Below are positions 38,230 through 46,837 of a DNA stretch of 64,000 bases, one piece after another. Within the stretch, counting starts at the first letter, position 1; each line of letters begins with the position of its first letter. Source of the stretch: Flavobacterium frigidarium DSM 17623 (GTDB taxonomy: Bacteria; Bacteroidota; Bacteroidia; Flavobacteriales; Flavobacteriaceae); contig NZ_AUDO01000001.1 of NCBI RefSeq assembly GCF_000425505.1, forward strand, positions 414,990-478,989, given 5' to 3'. The notes under the pieces are model-generated. The model saw only the letters and a list, made by a program, of their open reading frames with translations, was not told the DNA's origin and made no database searches. Made by a program: the position numbers and the translations under genes.

Positions 38230-38254
38230 AATAGAAATCATTATATATTTAAAG

Positions 38255-38283
38255 ATGCCTCAATTAGATTGAGGCATTTTTTT
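38255..38283 (+). terminator. Terminator after gcvP
   Basis: Perfect stem ATGCCTCAAT / ATTGAGGCAT with a 3-base loop and seven T. Confidence 0.93.
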
Positions 38284-38522
38284 GCTCGAATTTAAAGTGT
38301 AAATAACATTAATCTGCAATTCCAAATATACATATATGAGCACAATATAACCTAAATTTATAAAAATATAAAAACTACAACGTTTTCGAAAAATCATTAT
38401 AAAATCATCAGTATTTAAGCCAAATACCTATTATTCGATAATTATATGCATGCATAGTAAATATCATAGCTATATTCATTATTTTATCTTTATTTTAGCC
38501 TAAATTTTTGGAAAACAATTCG

Positions 38523-39581
38523 ATGAAAATAAAAATAACTGGAATAGGAAGTTATATTCCTGAGAAGAAAGTAAGCAATACAGACTTTGGTAATCATGTA
38601 TTTTTAAATGAAGATGGAACCCCATTTGGGAAACCTAATGATATTATAATTAATAAATTTAAGGGAATCACAGGAATTGAGCACAGGCGCTATGCAGAAG
38701 ACCAATACACATCTTCTGACTTAGCATTCTTTGCTTCTCAAAAAGCAATTGAAAATGCAGGAATTGACCCAGAAACGATTGACTATATCATTTTTGCTCA
38801 CAACTTTGGAGAAGTTAAATTTGGTACAACACAAGCTGATACTGTACCTAGCTTAGCAACTAGAGTAAAACAAAAGCTACAAATAAAAAACCCTAAATGT
38901 GTTGCATTTGACATCCTTTTTGGTTGTCCAGGATGGATCGAAGGTGTTTTACAAGCAAATGCATACATAAAATCTGGGATGGCAAAACGCTGTTTAGTGA
39001 TTGGAGCTGAAACGTTGTCAAGAGTAGTTGATGCGCACGATAGAGATTCGATGATCTATTCAGATGGCGCAGGTGCTTCTATCATTGAAGCTTCTAATGA
39101 TGAATCAGGAATGCTGTCATATGAAAGTGCTACTTATGCTTTGGACGAGGCAAATTATTTATTTTTTGGACAATCATATAATAAAGATTTACCCGAAGAC
39201 ACTCGTTATATTAAAATGCATGGTCGTAAAATCTACGAGTTTGCATTAACAAATGTACCTACAGCAATGAAAAGCTGCTTAGATGAAAGCGGACTTAAAA
39301 TAGATGATGTTACAAAAATACTTATCCACCAAGCAAACGAAAAAATGGATGAGGCAATCATACAACGTTTTTATAAACTTCATGATAGACCCGTACCTCA
39401 AGATATCATGCCTATGAGTATTCATGAGTTAGGAAATAGCAGTGTTGCTACTGTTCCTACTTTATTAGACTTATTAGTAAGAGGAGAAATTAAAGATCAA
39501 GAAATTAAAAAAGGAGACATACTACTTTTTGCTTCAGTAGGAGCTGGAATGAATATCAATGCATTTTTATATAGATATTAA
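38523..39581 (+). CDS. 3-oxoacyl-ACP synthase III family protein (FabH-like)
   Basis: 352 residues from ATG 38523 (MKIKITGIGSYIPEKK). A TTG five codons upstream is less likely. The thiolase-fold triad is complete: Cys135 in 'LFGCPGWIEG', His in 'KILIHQANEKM' and Asn in 'ELGNSSVATV'. The N-terminal insertion ('NEDGTPFGKPNDIIINKFKG') is longer than in housekeeping FabH, so this is probably a specialised KAS III acting on an unusual acyl chain or starter. No acyl carrier protein or other fatty-acid gene is adjacent. It has its own terminator. Confidence 0.88.
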   Translation: MKIKITGIGSYIPEKKVSNTDFGNHVFLNEDGTPFGKPNDIIINKFKGITGIEHRRYAEDQYTSSDLAFFASQKAIENAGIDPETIDYIIFAHNFGEVKFGTTQADTVPSLATRVKQKLQIKNPKCVAFDILFGCPGWIEGVLQANAYIKSGMAKRCLVIGAETLSRVVDAHDRDSMIYSDGAGASIIEASNDESGMLSYESATYALDEANYLFFGQSYNKDLPEDTRYIKMHGRKIYEFALTNVPTAMKSCLDESGLKIDDVTKILIHQANEKMDEAIIQRFYKLHDRPVPQDIMPMSIHELGNSSVATVPTLLDLLVRGEIKDQEIKKGDILLFASVGAGMNINAFLYRY

Positions 39582-39604
39582 GTTTCAATAACTTAACTTT
39601 TTAT

Positions 39605-39634
39605 AAGTCCGCTATTATTAGTAATAGCGGACTT
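39605..39634 (+). terminator. Hairpin after the FabH-like gene
   Basis: Perfect 13-bp stem AAGTCCGCTATTA / TAATAGCGGACTT with a 4-base loop. Only a weak T run follows. Confidence 0.7.
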
Positions 39635-39756
39635 CTAGTTTAAATTAATTACAACATCATACAGGATATCATTGTATCGCAAACAAACCAAGTATAAATC
39701 TACAGTAGAAGAGATATATCTTTGTACATTTGCACTTTGGATAAAACATAATTTAA

Positions 39757-40278
39757 ATGTACGAGAAAACGTTTCCTAATAAAAGATTCAAACACACTTT
39801 AGAATTTTTAAATAAGCACATTACCAAATCTGAAACTATACTTGATCTAGGGGTCGAAAATCCTTTTTCGAAAATAATGAAAGAAGATGGCTATACAGTA
39901 AAGAACACCACTGGCGAAGATCTTGATCTTGATCAATCAGTGCTTTCTAGAGAAAATCAGGATGTTGTAACAGCATTCGAGATTTTTGAACATTTATTAA
40001 ATCCCTACACGATTTTAAAAGAAATAAAGTCAGATAAGCTTTTAATCTCTGTTCCTATGCGCTTGTGGTTTTCTCCAGCATACCGCAGTAAGACTGATAT
40101 GTGGGACCGTCATTACCATGAATTTGAAGACTGGCAATTAGATTGGTTATTAGAAAAAGCAGGATGGAAAATTATAGATCGTCAAAAGTGGACTAACCCG
40201 GTAAAAAAAATAGGACTGCGTCCGTTGCTACGTTATTTCACAAACAGATATTATATTATATACGCTGAACGAACATAA
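39757..40278 (+). CDS. SAM-dependent methyltransferase-like protein
   Basis: 173 residues, short for class I methyltransferases. Motif I appears as 'ETILDLGVENPFSKIMKEDG' (30-50, with an unusual 'GVENP' in place of GxGxG). Motif II is 'VVTAFEIFEHLLNP' (about 70-83, like the EVLEH of methyltransferase type 11). The end 'RHYHEFEDWQLDWLLEKAGW' is typical of the C-terminal helix-strand pair. The substrate is unknown. It is followed by a GT2 gene and may modify an envelope glycan or lipid. Two overlapping -7-like boxes (TATCTTTG and TACATTTG, 39717-39732) lie in front. Confidence 0.78.
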   Translation: MYEKTFPNKRFKHTLEFLNKHITKSETILDLGVENPFSKIMKEDGYTVKNTTGEDLDLDQSVLSRENQDVVTAFEIFEHLLNPYTILKEIKSDKLLISVPMRLWFSPAYRSKTDMWDRHYHEFEDWQLDWLLEKAGWKIIDRQKWTNPVKKIGLRPLLRYFTNRYYIIYAERT

Positions 40279-40365
40279 TTAGCATCAAGCTTTTAGCCTA
40301 AAATATCAAACGGTTTCCCCCTTAAACAGTGCTAGATATAAAATTGGAATTTTATCACATTCATC

Positions 40366-41214
40366 ATGAATTACTACCTAGTTATACCTGCTCACAACGA
40401 AGCTACTTTAATAAACCTTACACTTCAATCACTTGTTTCACAAACAGTTTTACCTAAAAAAATTGTTGTGGTCAATGATAATTCTACTGATGATACTGAG
40501 GCAGTAGTCAACGCTTTCGCGAAAGCGCATCCGTATATTTCATTAGTCAACAAAAAATCAACAGCAGTACACTTACCTGGCAGTAAAGTAATTCAGGCGT
40601 TTAACACAGGCTTTGAAACACTAGACGAGGAATATGATGTAATCATGAAAATTGATGCGGACCTTATTTTCCCTACCAACTATTTAGAAACTCTAACGCA
40701 ACATTTTAAATCAGATCCAGAAATTGGTATGGTGGGTGGATTTTGTTACATAGAAAAAGATGGTAAATGGATCTTAGAAAATTTAACTGACAAAGATCAC
40801 ATTAGAGGTGCACTAAAAGCATATAGAAAAGAAACTTTTAAACAAATAGGTGGCTTAATATCACAAATGGGTTGGGATACGGTAGACGAATTACTTTGTA
40901 AATATTACAATTGGAAAGTAATTACTGACGCTTCTTTACAGGTCAAACATCTAAAACCAACTGGAGCAAATTACAACAAAACAGCTAGATACAAACAAGG
41001 TGAAGCATTCTACACGTTGGGTTATGGTTTTTTAATTACAGCTATTGCTTCAGCTAAATTATCTTTCATGAAAAAGAAACCTTTACTGTTTCTTGATTAT
41101 ATTAGAGGATTTTTCAAAGCAAAAAGCGCTGGCACAGCTTTAATGGTTACCAAAGACCAAGCAGAATTCATTAGAAAATACCGTTTAAAAAAAATGAAGG
41201 AAAAACTATTTTAG
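40366..41214 (+). CDS. Family 2 glycosyltransferase
   Basis: 282 residues. GT-A fold: N-terminal 'YLVIPAHNEATLINLTLQSL', 'VVNDNSTDDTEAVV' and the metal-binding DxD 'VIMKIDADLIFPTNYL' (about residue 97). The acceptor region includes 'MGWDTVDELLCKYYNWKV'. There is no membrane helix, so it acts at the inner membrane face or in the cytosol. It follows the methyltransferase by 87 bases and could share its role. Donor sugar unknown. Confidence 0.9.
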   Translation: MNYYLVIPAHNEATLINLTLQSLVSQTVLPKKIVVVNDNSTDDTEAVVNAFAKAHPYISLVNKKSTAVHLPGSKVIQAFNTGFETLDEEYDVIMKIDADLIFPTNYLETLTQHFKSDPEIGMVGGFCYIEKDGKWILENLTDKDHIRGALKAYRKETFKQIGGLISQMGWDTVDELLCKYYNWKVITDASLQVKHLKPTGANYNKTARYKQGEAFYTLGYGFLITAIASAKLSFMKKKPLLFLDYIRGFFKAKSAGTALMVTKDQAEFIRKYRLKKMKEKLF

Positions 41215-41259
41215 TTAAATCATTTATTTTACTATTTATAAAATACTATTTACAATCGC

Positions 41260-41267
41260 TAAATTTG
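41260..41267 (+). promoter_or_regulatory. -7 box before the MlaE-type permease
   Basis: TAAATTTG fits TAnnTTTG, 25 bases before the ATG at 41293, inside a small palindrome CTAAAT / ATTTAG. It is the only promoter candidate for the two-gene ABC unit. Confidence 0.45.
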
Positions 41268-41292
41268 TAATTTAGCCCATATTCGCAAAATT

Positions 41293-42042
41293 ATGATGCT
41301 CATTAGATACTTATCGCAAGTAGGTCGCTACTTTTTAATGTTACGAGAAATTTTCATCAAGCAAACCAAGTGGTCAGTGATGAAAAAATTAATCTTTAAG
41401 GAAATTGATGACTTGATAATTGATTCACTAGGAATTGTAGCCTTCATCTCGTTCTTTGTTGGTGGGGTTGTTGCAATTCAAACTGCCTTGAACCTTACTA
41501 ATCCTTTGATTCCAAAATATTTAATAGGATTTGCTACGAGACAATCGGTTATATTGGAGTTTGCTCCTACATTTATTTCTGTAATTATGGCAGGGAAAAT
41601 GGGTTCATTCATTACATCCAGTATAGGAACGATGCGCGTAACCGAACAAATTGACGCTCTAGAAGTAATGGGAGTAAACTCATTAAACTATTTAGTTTTT
41701 CCTAAAATTATCGCACTACTTATGTATCCTTTTTTAATAGGAATAAGTATGTTTTTAGGCGTACTTGGTGGATGGATGGCTGGTGTTTACGGTGGTTTCA
41801 CATCTAGCGATGAATTTATATTAGGAGCGCAAATGGAGTTCATCCCGTTTCATATTGTATATGCTTTTATTAAAACATTAATTTTTGCCATGTTGCTAGC
41901 AACAATACCTTCTTTTCATGGGTATTATATGAAAGGTGGAGCACTTGAGGTAGGTAAAGCGAGTACTGTTTCGTTTGTATGGACATCTGTTTCCATCATC
42001 CTTTTCAATTACATATTAACGCAATTATTACTTGGATCATGA
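41293..42042 (+). CDS. mlaE: MlaE-type ABC transporter permease
   Basis: 249 residues, five or six membrane helices. Family motifs include 'QTALNLTNPLIPKYLIGF', 'EFAPTFISVIMAGKMGS' and 'TEQIDALEVMGVNSLNYLVFP', the MlaE signature with the coupling helix. It would carry phospholipids between the inner and outer membranes. The ATPase gene overlaps by 4 bases (ATGA). No MlaD/MCE protein gene is next to it, so the substrate-binding hexamer must be encoded elsewhere. Confidence 0.9.
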   Translation: MMLIRYLSQVGRYFLMLREIFIKQTKWSVMKKLIFKEIDDLIIDSLGIVAFISFFVGGVVAIQTALNLTNPLIPKYLIGFATRQSVILEFAPTFISVIMAGKMGSFITSSIGTMRVTEQIDALEVMGVNSLNYLVFPKIIALLMYPFLIGISMFLGVLGGWMAGVYGGFTSSDEFILGAQMEFIPFHIVYAFIKTLIFAMLLATIPSFHGYYMKGGALEVGKASTVSFVWTSVSIILFNYILTQLLLGS

Positions 42043-42800
42043 TAGAAATAAAAAATATAGAAAAGTCATTTAATGGCAATAAAATCTTAAAAGGTATTTC
42101 TACTGTTTTCGAAACAGGAAAGACAAACCTAATCATAGGACAAAGTGGATCTGGAAAAACAGTTTTACTAAAAAGCTTACTTGGAATACATACGCCAGAG
42201 TCTGGACAAATTTGTTTTGATGGTCGTGTATATTCTGAATTAGAAGATGATGAAAAAAGAGAACTACGTACCGAAATAGGAATGGTATTTCAAGGGAGTG
42301 CCCTTTTTGACTCGATGACTGTAGCTGAAAACGTGGCATTCCCACTAAAAATGTTTACACGAGACAATAGAGCTGCCGTTAAAGAAAGAGTTGATTTTGT
42401 TCTTGAAAGGGTAGCATTAAAAGATGCTCATGATAAATTACCCTCAGAAATATCTGGAGGAATGCAAAAACGTGTTGCAATTGCCAGAGCGATTGTTAAC
42501 AAACCAAAATATCTTTTTTGTGATGAGCCTAATTCAGGACTAGATCCTAATACAGCAACCTTGATTGATAACCTGATTAAAGAAATCACCGAAGAGTATG
42601 ATATCACAACTGTAATTAACACTCACGATATGAACTCTGTTATGGAAATAGGAGACAACATATTATTCTTAAAAAATGGTATAAAAGCTTGGCAAGGAAA
42701 TAAAGACGAAATTTTTAAAACAGACAATGAAGATGTTGTCGCATTTGTTTACTCTTCAAATTTATTTAGAAAAGTTCGCGAGGCTTATTTAAGAGAATAA
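42039..42800 (+). CDS. mlaF: MlaF-type ABC transporter ATP-binding protein
   Basis: 253 residues from ATG 42039 (MIEIKNIEKSFNGNKI), which overlaps the mlaE stop as ATGA. The longer frame from 41979 is an artefact of reading back into mlaE. Walker A 'GQSGSGKTVLL', Q-loop 'GMVFQGSALFDSMT', signature 'LPSEISGGMQKRVAIARA', Walker B 'YLFCDEPNSGLDP' and the H-loop 'VINTHDM' are all present. It drives the MlaE permease. Confidence 0.93.
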   Translation: MIEIKNIEKSFNGNKILKGISTVFETGKTNLIIGQSGSGKTVLLKSLLGIHTPESGQICFDGRVYSELEDDEKRELRTEIGMVFQGSALFDSMTVAENVAFPLKMFTRDNRAAVKERVDFVLERVALKDAHDKLPSEISGGMQKRVAIARAIVNKPKYLFCDEPNSGLDPNTATLIDNLIKEITEEYDITTVINTHDMNSVMEIGDNILFLKNGIKAWQGNKDEIFKTDNEDVVAFVYSSNLFRKVREAYLRE

Positions 42801-42825
42801 TTCAAAAATATTTAAGCTTAGACAG

Positions 42826-42862
42826 AAAAACGGAGGTCGATTTTAAATCAGCCTCCGTTTTT
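42826..42862. terminator. Terminator between mlaF and the SprT-like gene
   Basis: Stem AAAAACGGAGG / CCTCCGTTTTT with a 15-base loop, between convergent genes. Confidence 0.88.
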
Positions 42863-42866
42863 ATTT

Positions 42867-43466
42867 TTAGTTAGGCAGCAATTCAACCTCTGCATTTGGA
42901 TTAAAGAGATACAATTTACCTGAACTTATTTCTAAACATTCAAATCGCTTTGTTCTCACCGCCATTTTTTTAAATATTTTACCGTTTTTTATTCTGAAAA
43001 CGCTACCAAAAGGAATTTCGAAAACGTAATTATTATCATTTTGCTTATCAAACTGTTTTAGTGCTAGCGCTAAGGTTGCATCAGTATCACTGCTTGCACT
43101 AGGATTTCTAAAATGCTTAGCCAACAATGGTAAGAGATGATTAGGAAAAATCTCTGGCCTAATGTAAGGTACCATTAACTGCTGAAAGGTATATTTCCAC
43201 TCCTGCCCGTGCGGTTTAATCTTTCTACCAAATTTTTCAAAAGCAACTAAATGTCCGATTTCGTGAATAAGCGTAATTAGAAATTTGTATTTATTTAAAC
43301 TTGAATTCACCGTAATTTCATGCTTGCCACTGGGACCTTTTCGGTAATCACCATGACGCGTCGCTCGTTCATTTACAATTTTTAAATGCACTTGATTAGT
43401 TACAATTAAATCAAATACAGGTTTAACAGCATGTTCGGGAATGTATTTAGCAAGTGTTTCAATCAA
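42867..43466 (-). CDS. SprT-like zinc metallopeptidase domain protein
   Basis: 199 residues. The zincin motif 'LITLIHEIGHLVAFEKFG' (HExxH) is in the first half, with a third ligand candidate in 'KPHGQEWKYTFQQLM', as in SprT. The C-terminal part ('NNYVFEIPFGSVFRIKNGK') is beta-rich and resembles the tail found in SprT-like proteins. Eukaryotic SPRTN degrades DNA-protein crosslinks; the bacterial role is unclear. 15 bases downstream of the SDR gene. Confidence 0.85.
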   Translation of the reverse strand: MIETLAKYIPEHAVKPVFDLIVTNQVHLKIVNERATRHGDYRKGPSGKHEITVNSSLNKYKFLITLIHEIGHLVAFEKFGRKIKPHGQEWKYTFQQLMVPYIRPEIFPNHLLPLLAKHFRNPSASSDTDATLALALKQFDKQNDNNYVFEIPFGSVFRIKNGKIFKKMAVRTKRFECLEISSGKLYLFNPNAEVELLPN

Positions 43467-43481
43467 AACTAATAATAACTT

Positions 43482-44159
43482 TTATGGATTAGTCGAAGAA
43501 ACTTCGAGCACTTTTCCGTTAAAAAATTTATTTCCCGTTAAGGTAAAATTATAAATGTATTCTGCCATTTCAGTTGCACTTATAGGCGCTTGGTAACCAG
43601 GAAAAGCTTCTTCTAGCATTTCAGTTTGCACAGATCCTAATGCGAGCACATTAAAAGAAATCCCTTGTTCCTTATACTCTTCTGCAAGTAATTCTGACAG
43701 TGTAATTACAGCTCCTTTACTCGAACTGTATGCAGCAAGACCTGCAAATTTCAAACTGCCTTGGATACCACCCATAGAACTAATCGTAACAACATGACTC
43801 CCTTTTTGTAAATAAGGAATACAAATACGTGTTAAATTTGCTACAGCAAAAACATTCACTTTATAAACACTTTCAAAATCAACTTGCCTCAATTCTTGAA
43901 AAGGCTTGTTTACTAAGCTTCCAGCATTATGGATAATGGCATCAACATTTTTCCATGTTGACGAAAGGAAATTTTCAACTTTATCGAGCTGTGATTCATC
44001 AGATAAATCTACAGACAAACAATTTATATTTTTATGATCAACGAGTGCCGGCGGCATTTTTCTAGATAACGCTAGAACGTTGTATCCAGCATTAGCAAAT
44101 TGCAATGCCATCTCATACCCTATCCCTCTACTTGTTCCTGTGATAATAATATTTTTCAT
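43482..44159 (-). CDS. Short-chain dehydrogenase/reductase
   Basis: 225 residues. Rossmann fold with the cofactor loop 'TGTSRGIGYEMA' (8-19), 'HNAGSLVNKPF' and the catalytic Ser plus Tyr-x-x-x-Lys ('ISSMGG...AAYSSSKGAV'). The Gly-rich loop with Ser-Arg suggests NADPH use. It is typical of general SDRs; no substrate clue is present. It stands between the SprT-like gene and an acyl-CoA dehydrogenase, all leftward. Confidence 0.92.
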   Translation of the reverse strand: MKNIIITGTSRGIGYEMALQFANAGYNVLALSRKMPPALVDHKNINCLSVDLSDESQLDKVENFLSSTWKNVDAIIHNAGSLVNKPFQELRQVDFESVYKVNVFAVANLTRICIPYLQKGSHVVTISSMGGIQGSLKFAGLAAYSSSKGAVITLSELLAEEYKEQGISFNVLALGSVQTEMLEEAFPGYQAPISATEMAEYIYNFTLTGNKFFNGKVLEVSSTNP

Positions 44160-44206
44160 AGTACAAAAATAAACAAAACAACTAAAATACTGCTTATCAC
44201 AATTGG

Positions 44207-44249
44207 CAAAAAAAAATCCATTTTCCTAAATAAGGAAAATGGATTTTTT
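44207..44249 (-). terminator. Terminator after the acyl-CoA dehydrogenase
   Basis: Stem TCCATTTTCCT / AGGAAAATGGA with a 5-base loop. On the minus strand the nine A at 44208-44216 become a T run, right after the acdA-type stop. The + strand also has six T. Confidence 0.9.
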
Positions 44250-44272
44250 AAATGATTTTTATAGTTCTTAAA

Positions 44273-45412
44273 CTACGAAGTCAATCCTCTCGAAATTACA
44301 ATTCTTTGAATTTCAGATGTTCCTTCATAAATTTGAGTGATTTTAGAGTCGCGCATCATACGTTCTACATGATATTCAGCAACATAACCGTTACCACCAT
44401 GAATTTGAACTGCTTCATTTGCAACTTCTAACGCAATTTCAGAAGCATATAATTTTGCCATTGCTCCAGAGTGTGCTATATCTTTACCTTCGTCTTTTTC
44501 ACAGGCTGCTTTCATAACTAATAATTTAGCAGCTGTAACTTTTACATACATGTCAGCTAACTTAAAAGCAATCGCTTGATGGTTAAATATTTCTTTACCA
44601 AAAGCTTTACGCTCATGTGAATATTTTAATGCAATCTCGTATGCTCCAGTAGCTATACCTAATGCTTGAGAAGCAATACCTATTCTTCCTCCATTTAAGA
44701 CATTCATTGCAAACGCAAATCCAAATCCATCAGCACCAATTCTATTTTCTTTAGGAACTTTTACATCATTAAACATTAATGAATGTGTATCAGATCCGCG
44801 AATACCCATTTTCTTTTCTTTAGGACCAATATCAAATCCTGCCCATCCTTTTTCAACAATAAAAGCATTAATTCCTTTATGCCCTTTTTCGATATCTGTT
44901 TGTGCAATTACTATATAAGTAGACGCTGTAAAACCGTTTGTTATCCAGTTTTTTGTCCCATTCAATAAATAGTAATCTCCTTTATCAATAGCCGTTGTTT
45001 TTTGAGACGTAGCGTCAGAACCAGCCTCTGGCTCAGACAAACAAAAAGCACCAATCACTTCTCCTTTTGCCAAGGGAACTAAATATTTCATTTTTTGTTC
45101 TTCATTACAATAACGCTCTAAACCTGCGCATACTAATGAATTATTAACTGACATAATCACAGCTGATGAGGCATCAACCTTTGCAATTTCAGTCATTGCA
45201 AGAACATAAGAAATGCTGTCTAAACCTGATCCGCCATATTTAGGATCTACCATCATCCCCATAAATCCCAAATCAGCCATCATTTTAACTTGTTCTGTTG
45301 GGAATTTTGAATGTTCGTCACGTTCAATAACTCCTGGCAACAATTCTGCTACAGCAAAATCTTTAGCTGCTTGTTGAATCATTAATTGTTCTTCGGTTAG
45401 ATTAAAATCCAT
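44273..45412 (-). CDS. Acyl-CoA dehydrogenase
   Basis: 379 residues, the short/medium-chain type. FAD-binding 'AFCLSEPEAGSDATSQ' and 'NWITNGFTASTYIVIAQ', the 'GGRIGIASQALGIATGAYE' region, and the catalytic Glu in 'IYEGTSEIQRIVISR' near the C-terminus. It catalyses the alpha,beta-dehydrogenation of acyl-CoA in fatty-acid or branched-chain amino-acid breakdown. The bcd/acd distinction cannot be made here: no electron-transfer flavoprotein genes are adjacent. Confidence 0.95.
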   Translation of the reverse strand: MDFNLTEEQLMIQQAAKDFAVAELLPGVIERDEHSKFPTEQVKMMADLGFMGMMVDPKYGGSGLDSISYVLAMTEIAKVDASSAVIMSVNNSLVCAGLERYCNEEQKMKYLVPLAKGEVIGAFCLSEPEAGSDATSQKTTAIDKGDYYLLNGTKNWITNGFTASTYIVIAQTDIEKGHKGINAFIVEKGWAGFDIGPKEKKMGIRGSDTHSLMFNDVKVPKENRIGADGFGFAFAMNVLNGGRIGIASQALGIATGAYEIALKYSHERKAFGKEIFNHQAIAFKLADMYVKVTAAKLLVMKAACEKDEGKDIAHSGAMAKLYASEIALEVANEAVQIHGGNGYVAEYHVERMMRDSKITQIYEGTSEIQRIVISRGLTS

Positions 45413-45628
45413 AATTCTATTTCTTTTTTATTAATTTTTTTTATTGTTCTTATTCTTTACCTTTTGATGTAAATTTACATTTTAGTTCTATTTACAGCGT
45501 CCTTAATAAGCAATAAAAATTGATGATTATTTGATGTTGTTTACTAATAGTACATATATACATAAAAATAGTAGTCAAAGATACTTTATTCTTATGAAAT
45601 TTTCAATTTTGATTTATAATTTAGCATC

Positions 45629-46702
45629 ATGATAAAAGAAAACTATAACGTTATCGGAGTTATGTCAGGAACTTCGCTCGACGGAGTTGATTTAGCTTAT
45701 ATCGAATTTACGATTATTGGTAAAATTTGGCATTTTAATATCAAGGAAACACAAACTGTTCCCTACAACTTTGAATGGGTCACGTTGTTAAAAAATGCAA
45801 TCTCTTTTTCGAAGACAGACTTAGAACTATTAGATCAAACATACACCCAGCTCCTAGCATCAATTATTAAAAATTTTATCAACTCTAATAAATTGAGTAA
45901 AATCGACGCTGTATGTTCACACGGACACACTGTTTTGCACCAACCACATAAAGGTATCACTTTACAAATAGGAAACCAAAAAGAAATCGCCCATTTGATA
46001 GGTCAAGACGTAGTATGTGATTTCAGAATTGATGATGTTAAATTAGGTGGTCAAGGAGCTCCTCTAGTACCTATTGGTGATAAAATACTATTTTTACAAT
46101 ATGATTATTGCATGAATCTAGGTGGATTTTCGAATATATCATATAGCCATAACAATGTACAGGTTGCTTACGATATCTCTGCAGTTAACACAATACTTAA
46201 TCATTATGCAAATCAATTAGGACTATCTTATGATGATAAAGGAGGTATTGCGAAGAGAGCAATAGTAAATGATGAGCTGCTAACTGAACTTAACAATTTA
46301 GAATATTATAAAAAGAACTATCCTAAATCATTGGGATTCGAATTTGTCAAAGAAATTGCTTTACCGCTAATCGAAAAATATAATATAACTACAGAAGACA
46401 AAATAGCGACATTCACGAAACACATTGCTATCCAAATTGCAAACGCATTACCTAATAAAGAAGGCTCCATGTTGATCACCGGCGGTGGAGCATATAATAC
46501 TTTTTTAATCGAAGAAATAAAGCGCTTGGTCCCACAACTTAAAATTGTAATACCTGACAGCAAAACAATCGAATTTAAGGAGGCCTTGATTTTTGGATTA
46601 CTTGGTGTTTTAAAATTAAGAGATGAAATCAATGTTTTAAAAAGTGTTACTGGAGCATCTATGGATCATTCGTCAGGAAAAATTCATAAAAAAATAATTT
46701 AA
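45629..46702 (+). CDS. anmK: Anhydro-N-acetylmuramic acid kinase
   Basis: 357 residues. The N-terminal phosphate loop 'GVMSGTSLDGVDLAYIEF' (9-26) and 'CSHGHTVLHQP' are AnmK signatures. 'VCDFRIDDVKLGGQGAPLVPI' holds the catalytic Asp, and 'LITGGGAYNTFLIEEI' the C-terminal nucleotide site. It cleaves and phosphorylates 1,6-anhydroMurNAc to MurNAc-6-phosphate. With Mpl it covers muropeptide recycling. Confidence 0.96.
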   Translation: MIKENYNVIGVMSGTSLDGVDLAYIEFTIIGKIWHFNIKETQTVPYNFEWVTLLKNAISFSKTDLELLDQTYTQLLASIIKNFINSNKLSKIDAVCSHGHTVLHQPHKGITLQIGNQKEIAHLIGQDVVCDFRIDDVKLGGQGAPLVPIGDKILFLQYDYCMNLGGFSNISYSHNNVQVAYDISAVNTILNHYANQLGLSYDDKGGIAKRAIVNDELLTELNNLEYYKKNYPKSLGFEFVKEIALPLIEKYNITTEDKIATFTKHIAIQIANALPNKEGSMLITGGGAYNTFLIEEIKRLVPQLKIVIPDSKTIEFKEALIFGLLGVLKLRDEINVLKSVTGASMDHSSGKIHKKII

Positions 46703-46805
46703 TTATAATACAAATAGTACATTGATACAAAAATGGAAATCACTGCTAATAATTAATAAATGAAATATTTCTTGATTATTAAATGATTCGCATTATTCCT
46801 TTTTT

Positions 46806-46813
46806 TACATTTG
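46806..46813 (+). promoter_or_regulatory. -7 box for the amino-acid dehydrogenase gene
   Basis: TACATTTG fits TAnnTTTG, 24 bases before the ATG at 46838. Confidence 0.5.
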
Positions 46814-46837
46814 TAAAAATATACATATCGCAACAAA

